Below are positions 44,552 to 55,400 of a stretch of DNA of 64,000 nucleotides, piece after piece. Both the position numbers and the translations under genes were made by a program. The notes below the pieces were generated by a model, which made no database searches, was not told the DNA's origin, and saw only the letters and a list, made by a program, of their open reading frames with translations. Every line of letters begins with the position of its first letter. Positions within the stretch are counted from its first letter, which is position 1. The stretch is from Platerodrilus igneus (lineage: Eukaryota; Arthropoda; Insecta; Coleoptera; Lycidae), in NCBI GenBank assembly GCA_036346225.1, contig JARFIW010000500.1, forward strand, positions 4,154,001 through 4,218,000, given 5' to 3'.

Positions 44552-45948
44552 ATGCAGAGAAAAGAGTGGTTAAGGAGTCAAGGAGTGGAAATTGGAAGTG
44601 ACGATAGTGCATTGTGTGAGAAAATTTCGAAAATGGAAGAAGCTGGAGGCAGTAGAGATCAGTCGAGGACGGAATCAGGAGAAACAGGAAATGAGTTAAT
44701 GATGAGAATGTTAGAGGAAATGCGATTAGCTAGTGAGGAATCCAATAGAAAATTAGAACAGCTAAGCGATGAATCGAATAGAGCGAGAGAGGACTCAAAT
44801 CGAAAATTTGACCGAATGAATGAGACATTAACAGGAGTTAGGAAACCCTAAGTGAGAAAATAGACAAGACGAATAAAGAAGTTTCAGAATTTAAAAATAG
44901 TCTTACCGTAAAGATGGGGAAGTTGAAAATAGGGTTGAAAAAATGAGCGTGATATTACAGGTCTTCGACAGGAAATGGGACATTTAAAGTCCGAAGTACG
45001 CATTTTTGTGAAGAAGAGATTAATGTAAAATGACTGAAGTGACGGACTCATGTAGGGATCAGTTAGGCAGGGTAGAACGCGAAGTTAGTAGTATCAAATA
45101 CAACATGTCAAATTTAACGGGGGATGGTCCCAGATTTTCTACAGGTGGAGTATCATTGGACCAACACATGAAGTTTTATGGCGATAACAGGGTAAATCCA
45201 CAAATTTTTATTAATAGTGTAAGAAATCTAGTGGGAAATTTATTTGACGAACAGACTAAACTGAATACGATAAAGGCTTTATTAAAGGACAACGCGGAAG
45301 CATGGTACAATTTAGTAGGACAGGACATAGACACTTACACGGACTTTGAGGACAGATTTTTAAAGCACTACTGGAGTGACCACAGACAAGATCAGGTACG
45401 AGACGACTTAATCACAGGAAATTTAAGGGAGAATTTTCAGGAAGTAGGAGCAATATGCTATACGCAAGTATAGCATAGCAAAGCAACTGAACCCACCACT
45501 GACGGACCGACAAATTATTAAGTATTTATCACGACACTTCGAGGCAGAAATAAGACAGCACGTAGCACTACAGAACATAGTGGACAGAGAAATGTTTTTG
45601 GAATACCTGCAGAGGTACGACGACGTAAGTAGTGGACGACCTCGGGAAAATAGGGAAAGACAGATCAACACAGTTAGGTTTGACAATAGACGGGACAACT
45701 ATGCTAGACGGGGGAATAGTTACGGATACCAGCGACAGAATTGGGAACAGAGACGACCATACGTTAGGAGTAATAGTTTAGGAAGGGGACCTGCACCGAG
45801 ACCTGGACCTACCAGAATGAATAGTTCACCAGACATGAGCGGGACTGCTAATACAGACACGGAACGAGTGGAAACGCCTAGGACATACGCTGAGGTGACG
45901 GCTAGACCAGGACCGAGTAGGGAAAACAGACCAGGACAGGATTTTTAG
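44552..45948 (+). pseudogene. gag, family A, frameshifted
   Basis: Three open segments in three frames (44552-44851, 45030-45473, 45580-45948) form one gag. The first is E/R/K-rich with heptad-like coiled-coil pattern; the second holds the capsid-like block FYGDNRVNPQIFINSVRNL through AEAWYNLVGQDI and FEDRFLKHYW, typical of Ty3/Gypsy gag; the third is an R/N/Q/Y-rich basic tail with no CCHC knuckle. Two indels break the frame, so this copy cannot make full gag. Gag would package element RNA in cytoplasmic particles. Confidence 0.8.
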
Positions 45949-46976
45949 AACGCGACAGACCACTAGATTTCAGTGTAAATGTATATGAACATCCACGTGA
46001 ATTTTTCAAAATTGAGGAGGAAGTAGAGCCAGAAACTGAGGAAAAATTATGTTTGCCAATTATTAATTTAGAAATTTTTGAGAATAATGTAGAAGTATTA
46101 CTTGATACAGGGGCAGAGGCGAGTTTAATATCGGAGGAATTCGTCAGCAAAATTAGGGATAAGGTTTGTGATAGAATTATGCCTATAAAGCGTAGCCATT
46201 TAGTAGCTCCAAATAAAAAGAAGTTTGCTGTAGTAAATAGTGTTGTGGTGCTTAGGATAAATATAGGAGGTTTAAGCTGTGAACAGGAGTTTGTAATTGT
46301 ACCTGGACTGAAGTTTCAGAGCATTTTAGGTGTTGACTGTATGATGAAGTTAGGGGTTTTGATAGATATGGAAAGGAAGGTAGTAAGGATTAAGGATAGA
46401 GTAGTGCCATGGAAGAACAGTTATGAAGTCACAGAGGATGACACGGGGTTGAATATTAATGTAGTAGAGGTAGAGGATGATGAAGTAAAACAGATCAACA
46501 CAATAAGATGTCCAGAGGAAAGGAAAGTAGAGGTTCAAGCTTTAATACAAAAACATGCAGAAGTAGTGGGGGTAGAAGCAGCATATCAGGAGCAGGTGAA
46601 GGCGAAATTAAGTAAAGATGGCAAGTTTGTTTTTAATAAAGTAGATTTAAGGAATTCATTCTGGCGGATTCCATTACATAAGAATTCTAGAAGGTACATA
46701 GGATTTTCCATAGAGGGAAAAATCGATAATTGTAAAGTAGTATCGTTTGGTTTGTCGGCAGAAAAGAAAAAAATAGTAAATGAGAAACAGACATGTGTAG
46801 GGACTGAAGAAGAGGTAATATTTAAAAGTCAGGATAATAGGGATGATAAGTTTATTTTATGTGAGATAACAGGGATGTTAGGTATAGATATAAAAGGGGG
46901 AGAAATAGGGATGAAGAGTATTAGGATGGTGAGAAGAAAGACTTGGAGGGTCAAGAAGAGAGTTAGATTTAAATAG
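45945..46976 (+). CDS. protease and truncated reverse transcriptase fusion, family A
   Basis: The open frame enters at the gag end in the -1 frame and runs to 46976. The aspartic-protease site VLLDTGAEASLISEEF lies about 40 residues in, with the flap and ILGVDCMMKLG second half downstream. After a spacer comes a reverse-transcriptase piece, FVFNKVDLRNSFWRIPLH through VVSFGLSAE, after which the sequence jumps to an unrelated basic tail ending RVKKRVRFK. The polymerase active site, RNase H and integrase are missing. The frame is intact, and a second copy at 63 kb has the same join. Confidence 0.82.
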   Translation, partial: LERDRPLDFSVNVYEHPREFFKIEEEVEPETEEKLCLPIINLEIFENNVEVLLDTGAEASLISEEFVSKIRDKVCDRIMPIKRSHLVAPNKKKFAVVNSVVVLRINIGGLSCEQEFVIVPGLKFQSILGVDCMMKLGVLIDMERKVVRIKDRVVPWKNSYEVTEDDTGLNINVVEVEDDEVKQINTIRCPEERKVEVQALIQKHAEVVGVEAAYQEQVKAKLSKDGKFVFNKVDLRNSFWRIPLHKNSRRYIGFSIEGKIDNCKVVSFGLSAEKKKIVNEKQTCVGTEEEVIFKSQDNRDDKFILCEITGMLGIDIKGGEIGMKSIRMVRRKTWRVKKRVRFK

Positions 46977-47420
46977 AATAGGGAGAGAATAGGTGTATAT
47001 AGAAGAGTAGAAGTAGGTGTTTATAGAAAATAAAGCTAGGTATAGGATAAATATGGGAGATAATTAGGAATAGGTTTAGGATGAGAATAAAGAGTAAATG
47101 TAGGAAGAAAATAAGATAGGTTAAGTGTAGATATTTCATAGAAGATTAGTGGAGAGTTAGGAATAGAGTAAGAGTAGGATAGGCATATAGGATTAGGTAG
47201 GGGGAAGTAAAGTATAGTGAAGATTAGTTTAAAGTTAGGAATAGGATAGGTATATAGGATGTATATAGGGTTAGATGGATGAGTAGGATGAAGTTAGGGA
47301 TAATTTCAGTTTATGGAATTAGGTGAGAGTTAGGAATAGGATAGGGATATACGATAAGTGTAAATATTTTTTGAATTGGAGATAAAGTAGGTAAGTTAGA
47401 TAGATAAGGATAGAGAGAGA
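46977..47420 (+). repeat. purine-rich TAGGAATAGG-type stretch
   Basis: About 440 bp dominated by A and G with recurring GTTAGGAATAGGATAGG and ATATAGGAT words. It is kept in the second family A copy (62600-63060, minus strand). It separates the pol stop from the polypurine tract. Confidence 0.7.
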
Positions 47421-47494
47421 TAGGCAATTTTTTTGTAATTTTTTGTCTAAATGCTTTATATTTGCATTCAAATAAGTGGGATTATTTGTATTCA

Positions 47495-47507
47495 AATAGG
47501 GGGAAAA
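47495..47507 (+). promoter_or_regulatory. polypurine tract, family A
   Basis: AATAGGGGGAAAA immediately before the 3' LTR start TACTCAT. The same sequence borders the LTR of the 62.5 kb copy. It would prime plus-strand DNA synthesis. Confidence 0.75.
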
Positions 47508-49628
47508 TACTCATATTTAGACCAGGGTAGAAAATTAATGAATTACATAAAATAATTTTAATCACCGTGTATAAGGAATTTTATGAGATAATACGTTTTA
47601 TTAAAACACCGTGGAGAATAAAAATTCATTCGTTTCAGTAAAAATAAGAGATTTAAATCATGTACAAGACGCTTTATATCAAAAGAAACAGTATTAACAA
47701 GCTCTACGTGTAATATATTTATTCCGAGAAAAAAAACAAATGGAAATTACGTGCAAAATTTATATTAATTAACCTTATTTTAAGTAACTGGTATTAAACA
47801 AAGTGTACACATAATAATTAATATTTAATTTGTATTCGCTAAAAATGAAAGGATAGAAGTCAATTTTAATTGGAGTTAATTAAACCATTATTAATAATAA
47901 GCATAAAAGTCTGTGAAAATCCAGGATTATAATACCAGAAAATAAAGCTCTGAGAATTAATATTATGTTTGAACACCTGCGTAGTTTAAAAAGCTCATTC
48001 GGCGAAAATTTTGTAGATAACAAATGGTTTCAAAGAATCTTGGAGAAACCGTGGCTTAATATTCACGAGAAGGTGCGATACGGGTTATTTAACCCAGATA
48101 GTCCACATGGACTAAAATAATCGATAATAAAGAATATCAATTTGCACCAATAAGAACAGGTTAGATAGAGACAGATAATATGCGTCAAGACCGAGACACA
48201 TATAGTAAAAGGCGTGATTTAAGCAACGTCACGAGGGTCACGATTGGTTGAAAATAGGATGCAAATATCAGAGGTAGAAACAACGATTTCTGTATAAAAT
48301 TTAATTAGGTATTCTCAGACAGTTGCGTGCCGTGTGGAAATTTTCTGAGATTTAACTGGGGCGAGATGCAAAATTCGTAAAACCGACGCGCGGGATACGG
48401 ACTGGGAACAGAGCATGCGAAATTCTAGAAACTGGCCGTTTTGGGGAACAGACCGACAGACAGGCTAACTTCTATATATACCGAGGTGAATATAAACAAG
48501 CTCTCTTAGACTTTTGACTATTCGATGCGTTAAAAGCTCTTACATCCGCGACTTGATTCAAGATGTTAAACAATGCATTTTAGTTTGATAAAATAATTTA
48601 AAATTTTGCTCGTATATTTTAGTGATTCAAAATAGTTTGTTATTTACGTGCTAACATGAATGTACTTCAGTGCACTTAGATACAAGGTAATAAATTTAGT
48701 ATCACTGTACCAATTAGCAAAATTTACAACGACAAATGTATACACAAAAGTAGGCAGTTTTGGCGTATATTGGTGAAAGACGCATGAATTTCTTTGCTAT
48801 TTTCGGGGTGTTAATAATTAAATGGTTCAAATACGTGTCTGGATCCACGAAACAAGGGTCAGATATACACAGATGAGTTCCGGAAAAGCCCAGAAACAAC
48901 TTTAAATAAATGGTGATGGAGAAAATTTTAAAAGCGTTGAGAATTAGAAGCCGTAAATATAATCCTGTTGGAATGGTGTGATTAACTAAAGGGACGATGT
49001 ACATTGAAGCTACGAAGACAGTGACCTTCAGGTAAATTATACTATTTTGTTTGACATTTTGTGTGTGTTGAATTACTTTATAATTGATTTACTTTAAATG
49101 GACATTAGTGAAATTGTACTAACCATAAAATTTTAATGTTAAGATGAAATTTGCTTGTTTAAGTAGAAAGGGTATTTAGTATTGATGTTCTGGATTATGA
49201 TGAAATTTTAGGTATGTCTTTGAGCTCAATTAGACGAACCTGGTTAATTAACGTAAAGGGGTGGTAGATGCTCCCTTTTTACTCTGCATATATTGTTATA
49301 TTAATTAGTAGGCATCCAACAAGGACTTTAATTCTGGATGCACATTAAAATGATAATAAAATTAATCTTGAAATTCTTTTTAAAACTGAATTTTATGCTG
49401 AAATTTAATTTGAAAATTTAATGTATTCTGAATAGTGATGTAAATAGAGTTAACGTTGATGTTTGTGGTAGGAATGTGTTGTTTAATTTTATGAATGAGG
49501 AGGTTTATAAAATTAGGTGAGCAGCCGAGGCGAAAAGAGGATCACAGCAGTTTATGACGCCCAATCGGTGGGACTAGAATTTTGTTGTTGAAAGGAGCCA
49601 GTTCCCGCATTCAAAGGAGCATTTCACA

Positions 49629-49631
<3 letters not shown>
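47508..49631 (+). repeat. 3' LTR, family A (L4)
   Basis: Near-identical to the 5' LTR over its whole length, with small indels. Fossil primer-site module at about 49541-49577. Ends CACAGCA at (TA)n. Confidence 0.88.

Positions 49632-49683
<52 letters not shown>
49632..49683. repeat. (TA)n microsatellite
   Basis: Boundary between the family A element and the next mariner element. Confidence 0.95.
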
Positions 49684-51388
49684 CAGTGCTTCCTAAAAGT
49701 AACGTATAAATTCGATTAAATGATTATTGACAATTTCTGAGTAAAAAGCTCTGACACGTCGATTTTTATTTTTAAATTGTCATTTAATTGTGTAGTTTTT
49801 AACCTACCACCCTTCAACCCCTAAGCGCTAGCATCCCCTATTTAAAAATTTTAAATAGCAATGTACCCCTTGTGATACCTCAATTAATAGCATTTTTCAT
49901 GCAGAAATAGAATTTTACAAAAAAATCTAAATCGGTTGATAAATAACTGTTTTATTCAATAAAAACTTATTCGCTTAAAGTGCCAATTATCGGGTATGCC
50001 TTGCCAAATGAAATGTTTGTAAAGTGTCAAATAAGTTTAGTAAAAGTAAGTTAGTTTTGTGCGTGTTGCGTCTTTAATAATAAGTCAACAAAAATGAGAC
50101 TTAACGAAGCCGAAAGGATTGAAATTTTAATGAAAATTGGCTTTGGAGATTGAATTCGAACGCACAAAGGAGTTCGAATTTTATTCAATGAAATTCATCC
50201 CGATTTCTCCCCAATCTCGCAATCAACGATAAGCCGAATTAAAAATAAATTTCGGAATATTGGACACGTACGAGATAAATCTAAAGATGGACGTCCATCA
50301 GCTTTAGCTGAAGATTCAGAATTGGATGTCTTGCTATTTGTGCAGGAAAATCTACATTCGAACGTTGCCGGAGTCGCTTCACAGTTAAATGCATCAAAAA
50401 GTGCAGTTTATAGATTTCTCCATAAGCAAAAGTTTCACCCTTACAAAGCGCAATAAGTGCAAGAGTTATCAGATGATGATTTTGATAAGCGAGCGCAATT
50501 TTGTGAGACAATGAAAATCGTGGATTGGAAGGAAATATTATGTTTTCTGATGAGGCAACATTTTATTTAAATGGTACCGTTAATAAGCAGAATTGCCGTT
50601 ATTGGGCTGATAAAAATCCGCATTGGATGATGGAAGCTAATACACAATTTCCACAAAAGATTAATGTTTGGGCGGGATAGTGGGTAATAAAGTTATTGGA
50701 CGGTACTTTTTTTTTGATAGAACACTCAATGGGGAACAATATCTAAATTTTCTCCAATTTGAATGAATTCCGGCTTTAGCGGTACTACATCCGAATGCAG
50801 AAGATCCTGATTCACCTCATCCCAGTATTTGGCTACAGCAAGATGGTGTGCCTCCCCATTATGCACGTCCAGTACGGGAATATCTCGACCAAGTATTTCC
50901 TATGAGGTGGATTGGTAGACGAGGACAAATTGAATGGCCCGGCCCACAAGGTCTCCCGACTTAACCCTTTTGGATTATTTCCTCTAGGGTTATTTAAAAT
51001 TTAAAGTGTAATAAACAAAGTTCAACAAGAGTTTGTCTCTAGATTAGTACACTGCCTAGCCGCTAACGGACAGTAGTTCGAACATTTAATTGAAATTGGG
51101 TTTGTTTTTTGCTTTTTATTTAAGTATTGTTTATTGAATAAAACAATTATTTATCAATCTATTTAGAATTTATTGTAAAATTTTATTTCTACATGAAAAA
51201 TGCTATTAATTGAGGTATCACAAGGGGTACATTGCTATTTAAAATTTTTAAGTAGGGGTTGAAGAGTGGGGGGTTAAAAATTACATAATTAAATGACAAT
51301 TTAAAATAAAAATCGACGTGTCAGAGCTTTTAACTCAGAAATTGTCAATAATCATTTAATCGAATTTATCCGTTACTTTTGGGAAGCA

Positions 51389-51391
<3 letters not shown>
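49684..51391 (+). mobile_element. rosa-type mariner with 0.28-kb inverted repeats
   Basis: CAGTGCTTCCTAAAAGTAAC at the left matches the inverted right end (CAGTGCTTCCCAAAAGTAAC). The inverted repeats extend about 280 bp (49684-49965 and 51115-51391). TA microsatellites lie on both sides. A transposase pseudogene fills the middle. Confidence 0.85.
50094..51090 (+). pseudogene. rosa/DD41D-type mariner transposase
   Basis: Starts MRLNEAERIEILMKIGFGD then a stop, continues through a helix-turn-helix region (PISQSTISRIKNKFR, GRPSALAEDSELDVLL, LNASKSAVYRFLHKQKFHP), then [15 protein letters not shown] with the first catalytic aspartate near 50540. The second block QQDGVPPHYARPVREYL is near 50840, then FPMRWIGRRGQIEWP. 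The third aspartate region is lost in a frameshifted stretch. At least three stops and several frameshifts make it inactive. It is clearly diverged from the 40.7 kb transposase. Confidence 0.8.

Positions 51392-51436
<45 letters not shown>
51392..51436. repeat. (TA)n microsatellite
   Basis: Right boundary of the second mariner element. Confidence 0.95.
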
Positions 51437-51438
<2 letters not shown>

Positions 51439-51884
51439 GTATTAAAATATAACACTTCTTGAATTTTGGTCATTCAACAATTTCTAACTAATCGTTCATT
51501 CACTTTTAAATAAGATTGCTATTTATATAATTCAATTTATTACGCGTTTCGGTTTTACACCATTTTTAAATAAAATTTTCTACAAATTAAATAAATTAAA
51601 ATGAGTTATAATAATGTGTACATACCAGAAGTCAACATATAAAATTGTTAATTCTTAAAATAATTCTTTTTAAACATTTTTTAATGTCTATATATATTTC
51701 GGGAATATTAAACTTTTTTCTGTTGTCTCAAAGAAGTCACATTTATAAGTATTTAATATATGCTAATTGTTTTAATCTAGTGTTGTACATATACAATTGG
51801 TTGAAATGTATTGATAAAAAAGATATGTATCAAGATATGAGTTTGCAATGTAAAGTGGTATTAGAGAATTATTAATATGAATAA
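51437..51884. other. AT-rich spacer
   Basis: No supported gene. The frame at 51645-51875 is a hydrophobic run without motifs in AT-rich DNA. Confidence 0.4.
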
Positions 51885-52184
51885 TAGTAACAAAAGACGA
51901 TTTTGATAAAATTCTCGTTAGTTCGAAAACCTACTACGAATCGGAATTTTCCAAACAAAAAGAAATTTAATAATTTATAGATAAAAGTAACACGCAAACT
52001 AAAATGTTAGAAAACAGCAACATCATGATAAACATCGTAATAAATTTATCGAACAGAACTATTAACGACACAGAAAAACATTCTATCAAAAGGCCTGAAC
52101 TTTGCAGTAACACCAAAATCAATACCGACATTTGAAAATAGCGAACTAACTCGAAGAAGATCGAGCAAACGAATTTAGAGTACG

Positions 52185-53350
52185 ATGCAAAATCGAAATA
52201 GAAAAGAATCACAAAATAAACCAATTGTACGTAGTTACGAAATAAAAGCAATGCGCAATCTAAAAAACGATAACTCAATTATAATTTTACCTGCTGACAA
52301 AGGTAATGCAACAATAGTAATGGATAAAAACGATTACAACGCAAAAGTCAACGTACTGTTAAACACTAAGAATTACACTAGTTTAGCAACGGGCCCAACA
52401 AAATCAGTTGAAAATAAAATATACAAAACTCCATATAAGTTTAAAAATGAGTTCGAAAACAAAGAAAGAAACAAACTGGCCCCACGTTATAGCAAACCAC
52501 TACACTTTTATGCTCTACAAAAATTCATAAAAGAGATATTCCTTTGAGACCTATCGTAAGGTCCATATATTCATCATGCCACAATTTAGCAAAATTTCTC
52601 TTAAAAATTATACACCCATTAGCAAGCAAAACGAATTCTTTCATAAGAAACAACCAACACTTATTAAAACATTATCAAACATAGAAATTAAAAGTACACA
52701 CACAATGGTAAGTTTTGATGTAGTAAATCTCTTCACAAATGTCCCTTAAACAAAACGCTTAATATTATAAAACAAATTAGAAAAAGATGACAACCTTAAA
52801 AAAAGAACAAAACTAAGTATATCATCGATTATGGAATTACTTTCTTTATGCGTCAGTACCACATATTTTCAAATAAGTGACCAATTCTACAAACAGAGCT
52901 TCGGAATGGCGATGGAAAGTTCACTATCGCCAATCTTTAGTATTCATGGAGGAATTTGAAAATGATGTAATATTTGCACAAGAATTGAAACCACGAATCT
53001 GGTGGAGATACGCAGATGATGTCTCTGCTATTTGACCTCCTAATACAGAACTAATAAAAAAATTTGTAGATTCAATTAACAAAATAGAACCAACTATTAA
53101 ATTCACATACGAATCAGAGTAACATGGAAAACTTCCACTTTTATATATTCTAGTTAGCAAAAACGATACAACAATTAATACATCAGTATACAGAAAACCA
53201 ACACTCACAAACAGATACCTAAACTTCGATTCGAACCATCTACACTGTGTCAAACGAGGAATTATCAAAACCATGTATGATAGAGCAAAAGTAATATCAT
53301 CAAACGAAGAAATTTTAGAGAAAAAAAAGACCTATTCAGATGTACACTAA
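52185..53350 (+). pseudogene. Penelope-like reverse transcriptase
   Basis: The segment 52185-52547 holds SIIILPADKGNATIVMDKND (the LPADKG.. block) and HFYALQKFIKE; a frame break follows, then LRPIVRSIYS at 52550, MVSFDVVNLFTNVP at about 52705, and YFQISDQFYKQSFGMAMESS at about 52865 (Y.Q..G..MGS block, with changes). The WWRYADDV active-site block is visible near 53000, where the sequence codes for IWWRYADDVSAI in one frame. Many stops and frameshifts show it is dead. Confidence 0.82.
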
Positions 53351-53579
53351 TAAAAAAACAAGTATCCTAAAAGAATAATAGAGAAAGAAATGAATAAAGT
53401 CCCAAAAAATAAAGAAGAAGAAAACAGAAACAACGATATGCGTCAAAAAATGCTCTAAATACCATACATAAAAGGATGCTCCGGATACATCCAAAAAATA
53501 GGAAACAAATTCAAAATCAACATAGTTTTAAAACTACCAATACACTAAGAACACAATTACAAAAATAAAACTTAAAAAC

Positions 53580-53880
53580 GCAATACAAAGTTCAAAAAAC
53601 TACATCTACAAAATACCGTGCGAATGTAACAAGTTTTATATTGGGAAAAGTTTCCGACCATTTGAAGTTCGATTAGAAGAACATATGTCATATATAAAAA
53701 GTAGAAAATTTGAAAAATCCATATTTGCCAACATGCATTGGACTCCAGTCATAAAATAAAATGGAAGGACGCAAAAATTATTGACAAAGAAGAAAACCAC
53801 AAAAAACGCAAAACCAAAGAAGCTGCTTATATAACCCTACATAGAAATAACTGCGTAGCAAACAAATCCGTAACTTTCAG
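53580..53880 (+). pseudogene. GIY-YIG endonuclease domain of Penelope-like element 1
   Basis: YIYKIPCECNKFYIGKSFRP reads directly (the usual form is VY.I.C.C...YIG.T.R), followed by LEEHMSYIKSRKFEKS. This domain nicks target DNA for insertion. The histidine of the ..H.W..H region and the catalytic glutamate region are in broken frames. Confidence 0.78.
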
Positions 53881-53960
53881 TGAACAATGAATTCCATTAC
53901 TAATAGAAATAACAAATGAAAATCAAGTGCACCCAATATCTAGGTAGCATTACAAGTTTT

Positions 53961-55079
53961 TCCTGGGTTTTCCTTGCAATATTTATATGAAATACAGCCT
54001 ACATACATGATTTCTATTTATACATACAATAACTAATTACATAACAATAAGCATATTATCGGTCCCCATAGAACAATTATAAACCCGCCATAGGGTTACC
54101 TTAAGACCATTTACAATCTTCTTTGACGAGCATTGGTATCTGACAAGTGCAAACCCGCCATATTTCTATAAATAGAAACATGATAAAAAATGTTTTTCAA
54201 TCCTTTAGTTATTGAATTTATTTGAAATTTAACTATATAAAAATTAATCAGCTGATTTCACGTTGAGTGTATTGGCTGCCTCAAAGTCGCTCCCTGGGCA
54301 CAACACAAATTAAAAACACTCATTCTTTTAAACCTTAAAATTTTCACCTAATGTATTCAAGTCAAATATACCAAACATTGATAAATCAAAATTACCTTCA
54401 ATTTATGTAATAAATGTCAAACTTGAAATTTTTATTATTTTGACAACGATTCTAGGTCATGGTGCCACGGGTATTTTTAAGTGAACGTCCAATTTGAACG
54501 CCAGAAATTTTGTGACAAAGTAAATGATCAGGTTGTCATAAATCAAGGAAAGGAGGGGGAGTGCCACGGCTAGCAAGAGTCGGAAAGTGGGGGGGGGGAG
54601 CAAGAAAAATAAGGATACCCGCAATGATTTACCTAGCTGAAAAATAAACTACAGTATTAGCACAAACATAAAATAAAGATAGATATTTACTTAATTAGAA
54701 CTGAACTGTCTTATCATTCCTCGTTTGTTAAATATAGGCTGGTCCCACTTGCATGTGGGTTGGGTTTCTAACAAGTCTTTCGCTATCTTAACCAATAAGG
54801 TCTTTGTAGTTGATGCATCTTGAAGTGGTTTTCTGGTGTAATATATTCGGTTTTCCGGGTGATGGTTATTTGGTTATAGATACCTCGTTATCAGACCATA
54901 CGTTGTTTTGTGTAAATATCGCGTTTTCCATATTTAAACAAAATACATGATGTAACTTCAATTTTGATTTTCGTGTATGTTTATTTATTTACGCATCTTT
55001 GAACTGCATTTTTTTATCAAAAATGTTGATTGTTTCTACGCACTTACACAAAGCTTTGTTAAGTTTTATCTCTTATCTC
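53961..55079. other. noncoding stretch
   Basis: No gene recognised. AAACCCGCCATA occurs at about 54082 and 54149, possibly the 3' tail of the Penelope-like element. A poly-G run is at about 54591-54599. Confidence 0.4.
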
Positions 55080-55400
55080 CGTATTATATTATAACTAATT
55101 AGAACCCTTTTCAATGCGTGTCCTCTAAATACGCGTACTTTTGCTAAAAGATATTCTCACTTGCATTGTTTAAATTAATAAAGCTCTATATACCGAGTGT
55201 TAAATACTTGTTATTTACCTAATGTATGAATTACCTATATCTATGCTAAATATGCGTCCTATTATTGTAAGATGTGTTCATTTGCGTTGCTTAAAACTAA
55301 TTATGCTCTATATACAGGGTGTTAAATGCTTACTATTTACATAATATCTAAATTACTTAATTGTCTGTTAAATAAATGCAGTTTTCTGCTTTCTATTGTA
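55080..55400. repeat. 121-bp tandem repeat, about 2.7 copies
   Basis: TTGCATTGTTTAAATTAATA at 55161 and TTGCGTTGCTTAAAACTAAT at 55282 start equivalent units that continue with GCTCTATATACCGAGTGTTA or GCTCTATATACAGGGTGTTA. A partial unit precedes them from about 55095. Confidence 0.7.

Larger units (their letters stand above)
42293..49631 (+). mobile_element. Gypsy-like LTR retrotransposon, family A, truncated pol
   Basis: Two direct LTRs of about 2.12 kb (42293-44414 and 47508-49631) enclose 3.1 kb with a primer-binding site, gag, protease plus a short reverse-transcriptase piece, a purine-rich stretch and a polypurine tract. RNase H and integrase are absent, so the element would depend on a helper. 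The LTRs differ by only a few bases in the first 120 bp, so insertion is fairly recent. The outer edges are (TA)n on both sides. Confidence 0.88.
51885..53960 (+). mobile_element. Penelope-like element 1, decayed
   Basis: Contains a Penelope-type reverse transcriptase followed by a GIY-YIG endonuclease domain, the defining order of the group. An upstream block near 52050-52130 reads NRTINDTEKHS and LNFAVTPKSIPTFE in shifted frames, as in the N-terminal part of such proteins. Edges were not determined by repeats. Confidence 0.82.

Noticed and set aside
54060..54200. Hammerhead ribozyme near Penelope-like element 1
   Set aside because: A CTGACAAG word and a GAAAC word were seen, but the CTGANGA core and matching stems could not be assembled.
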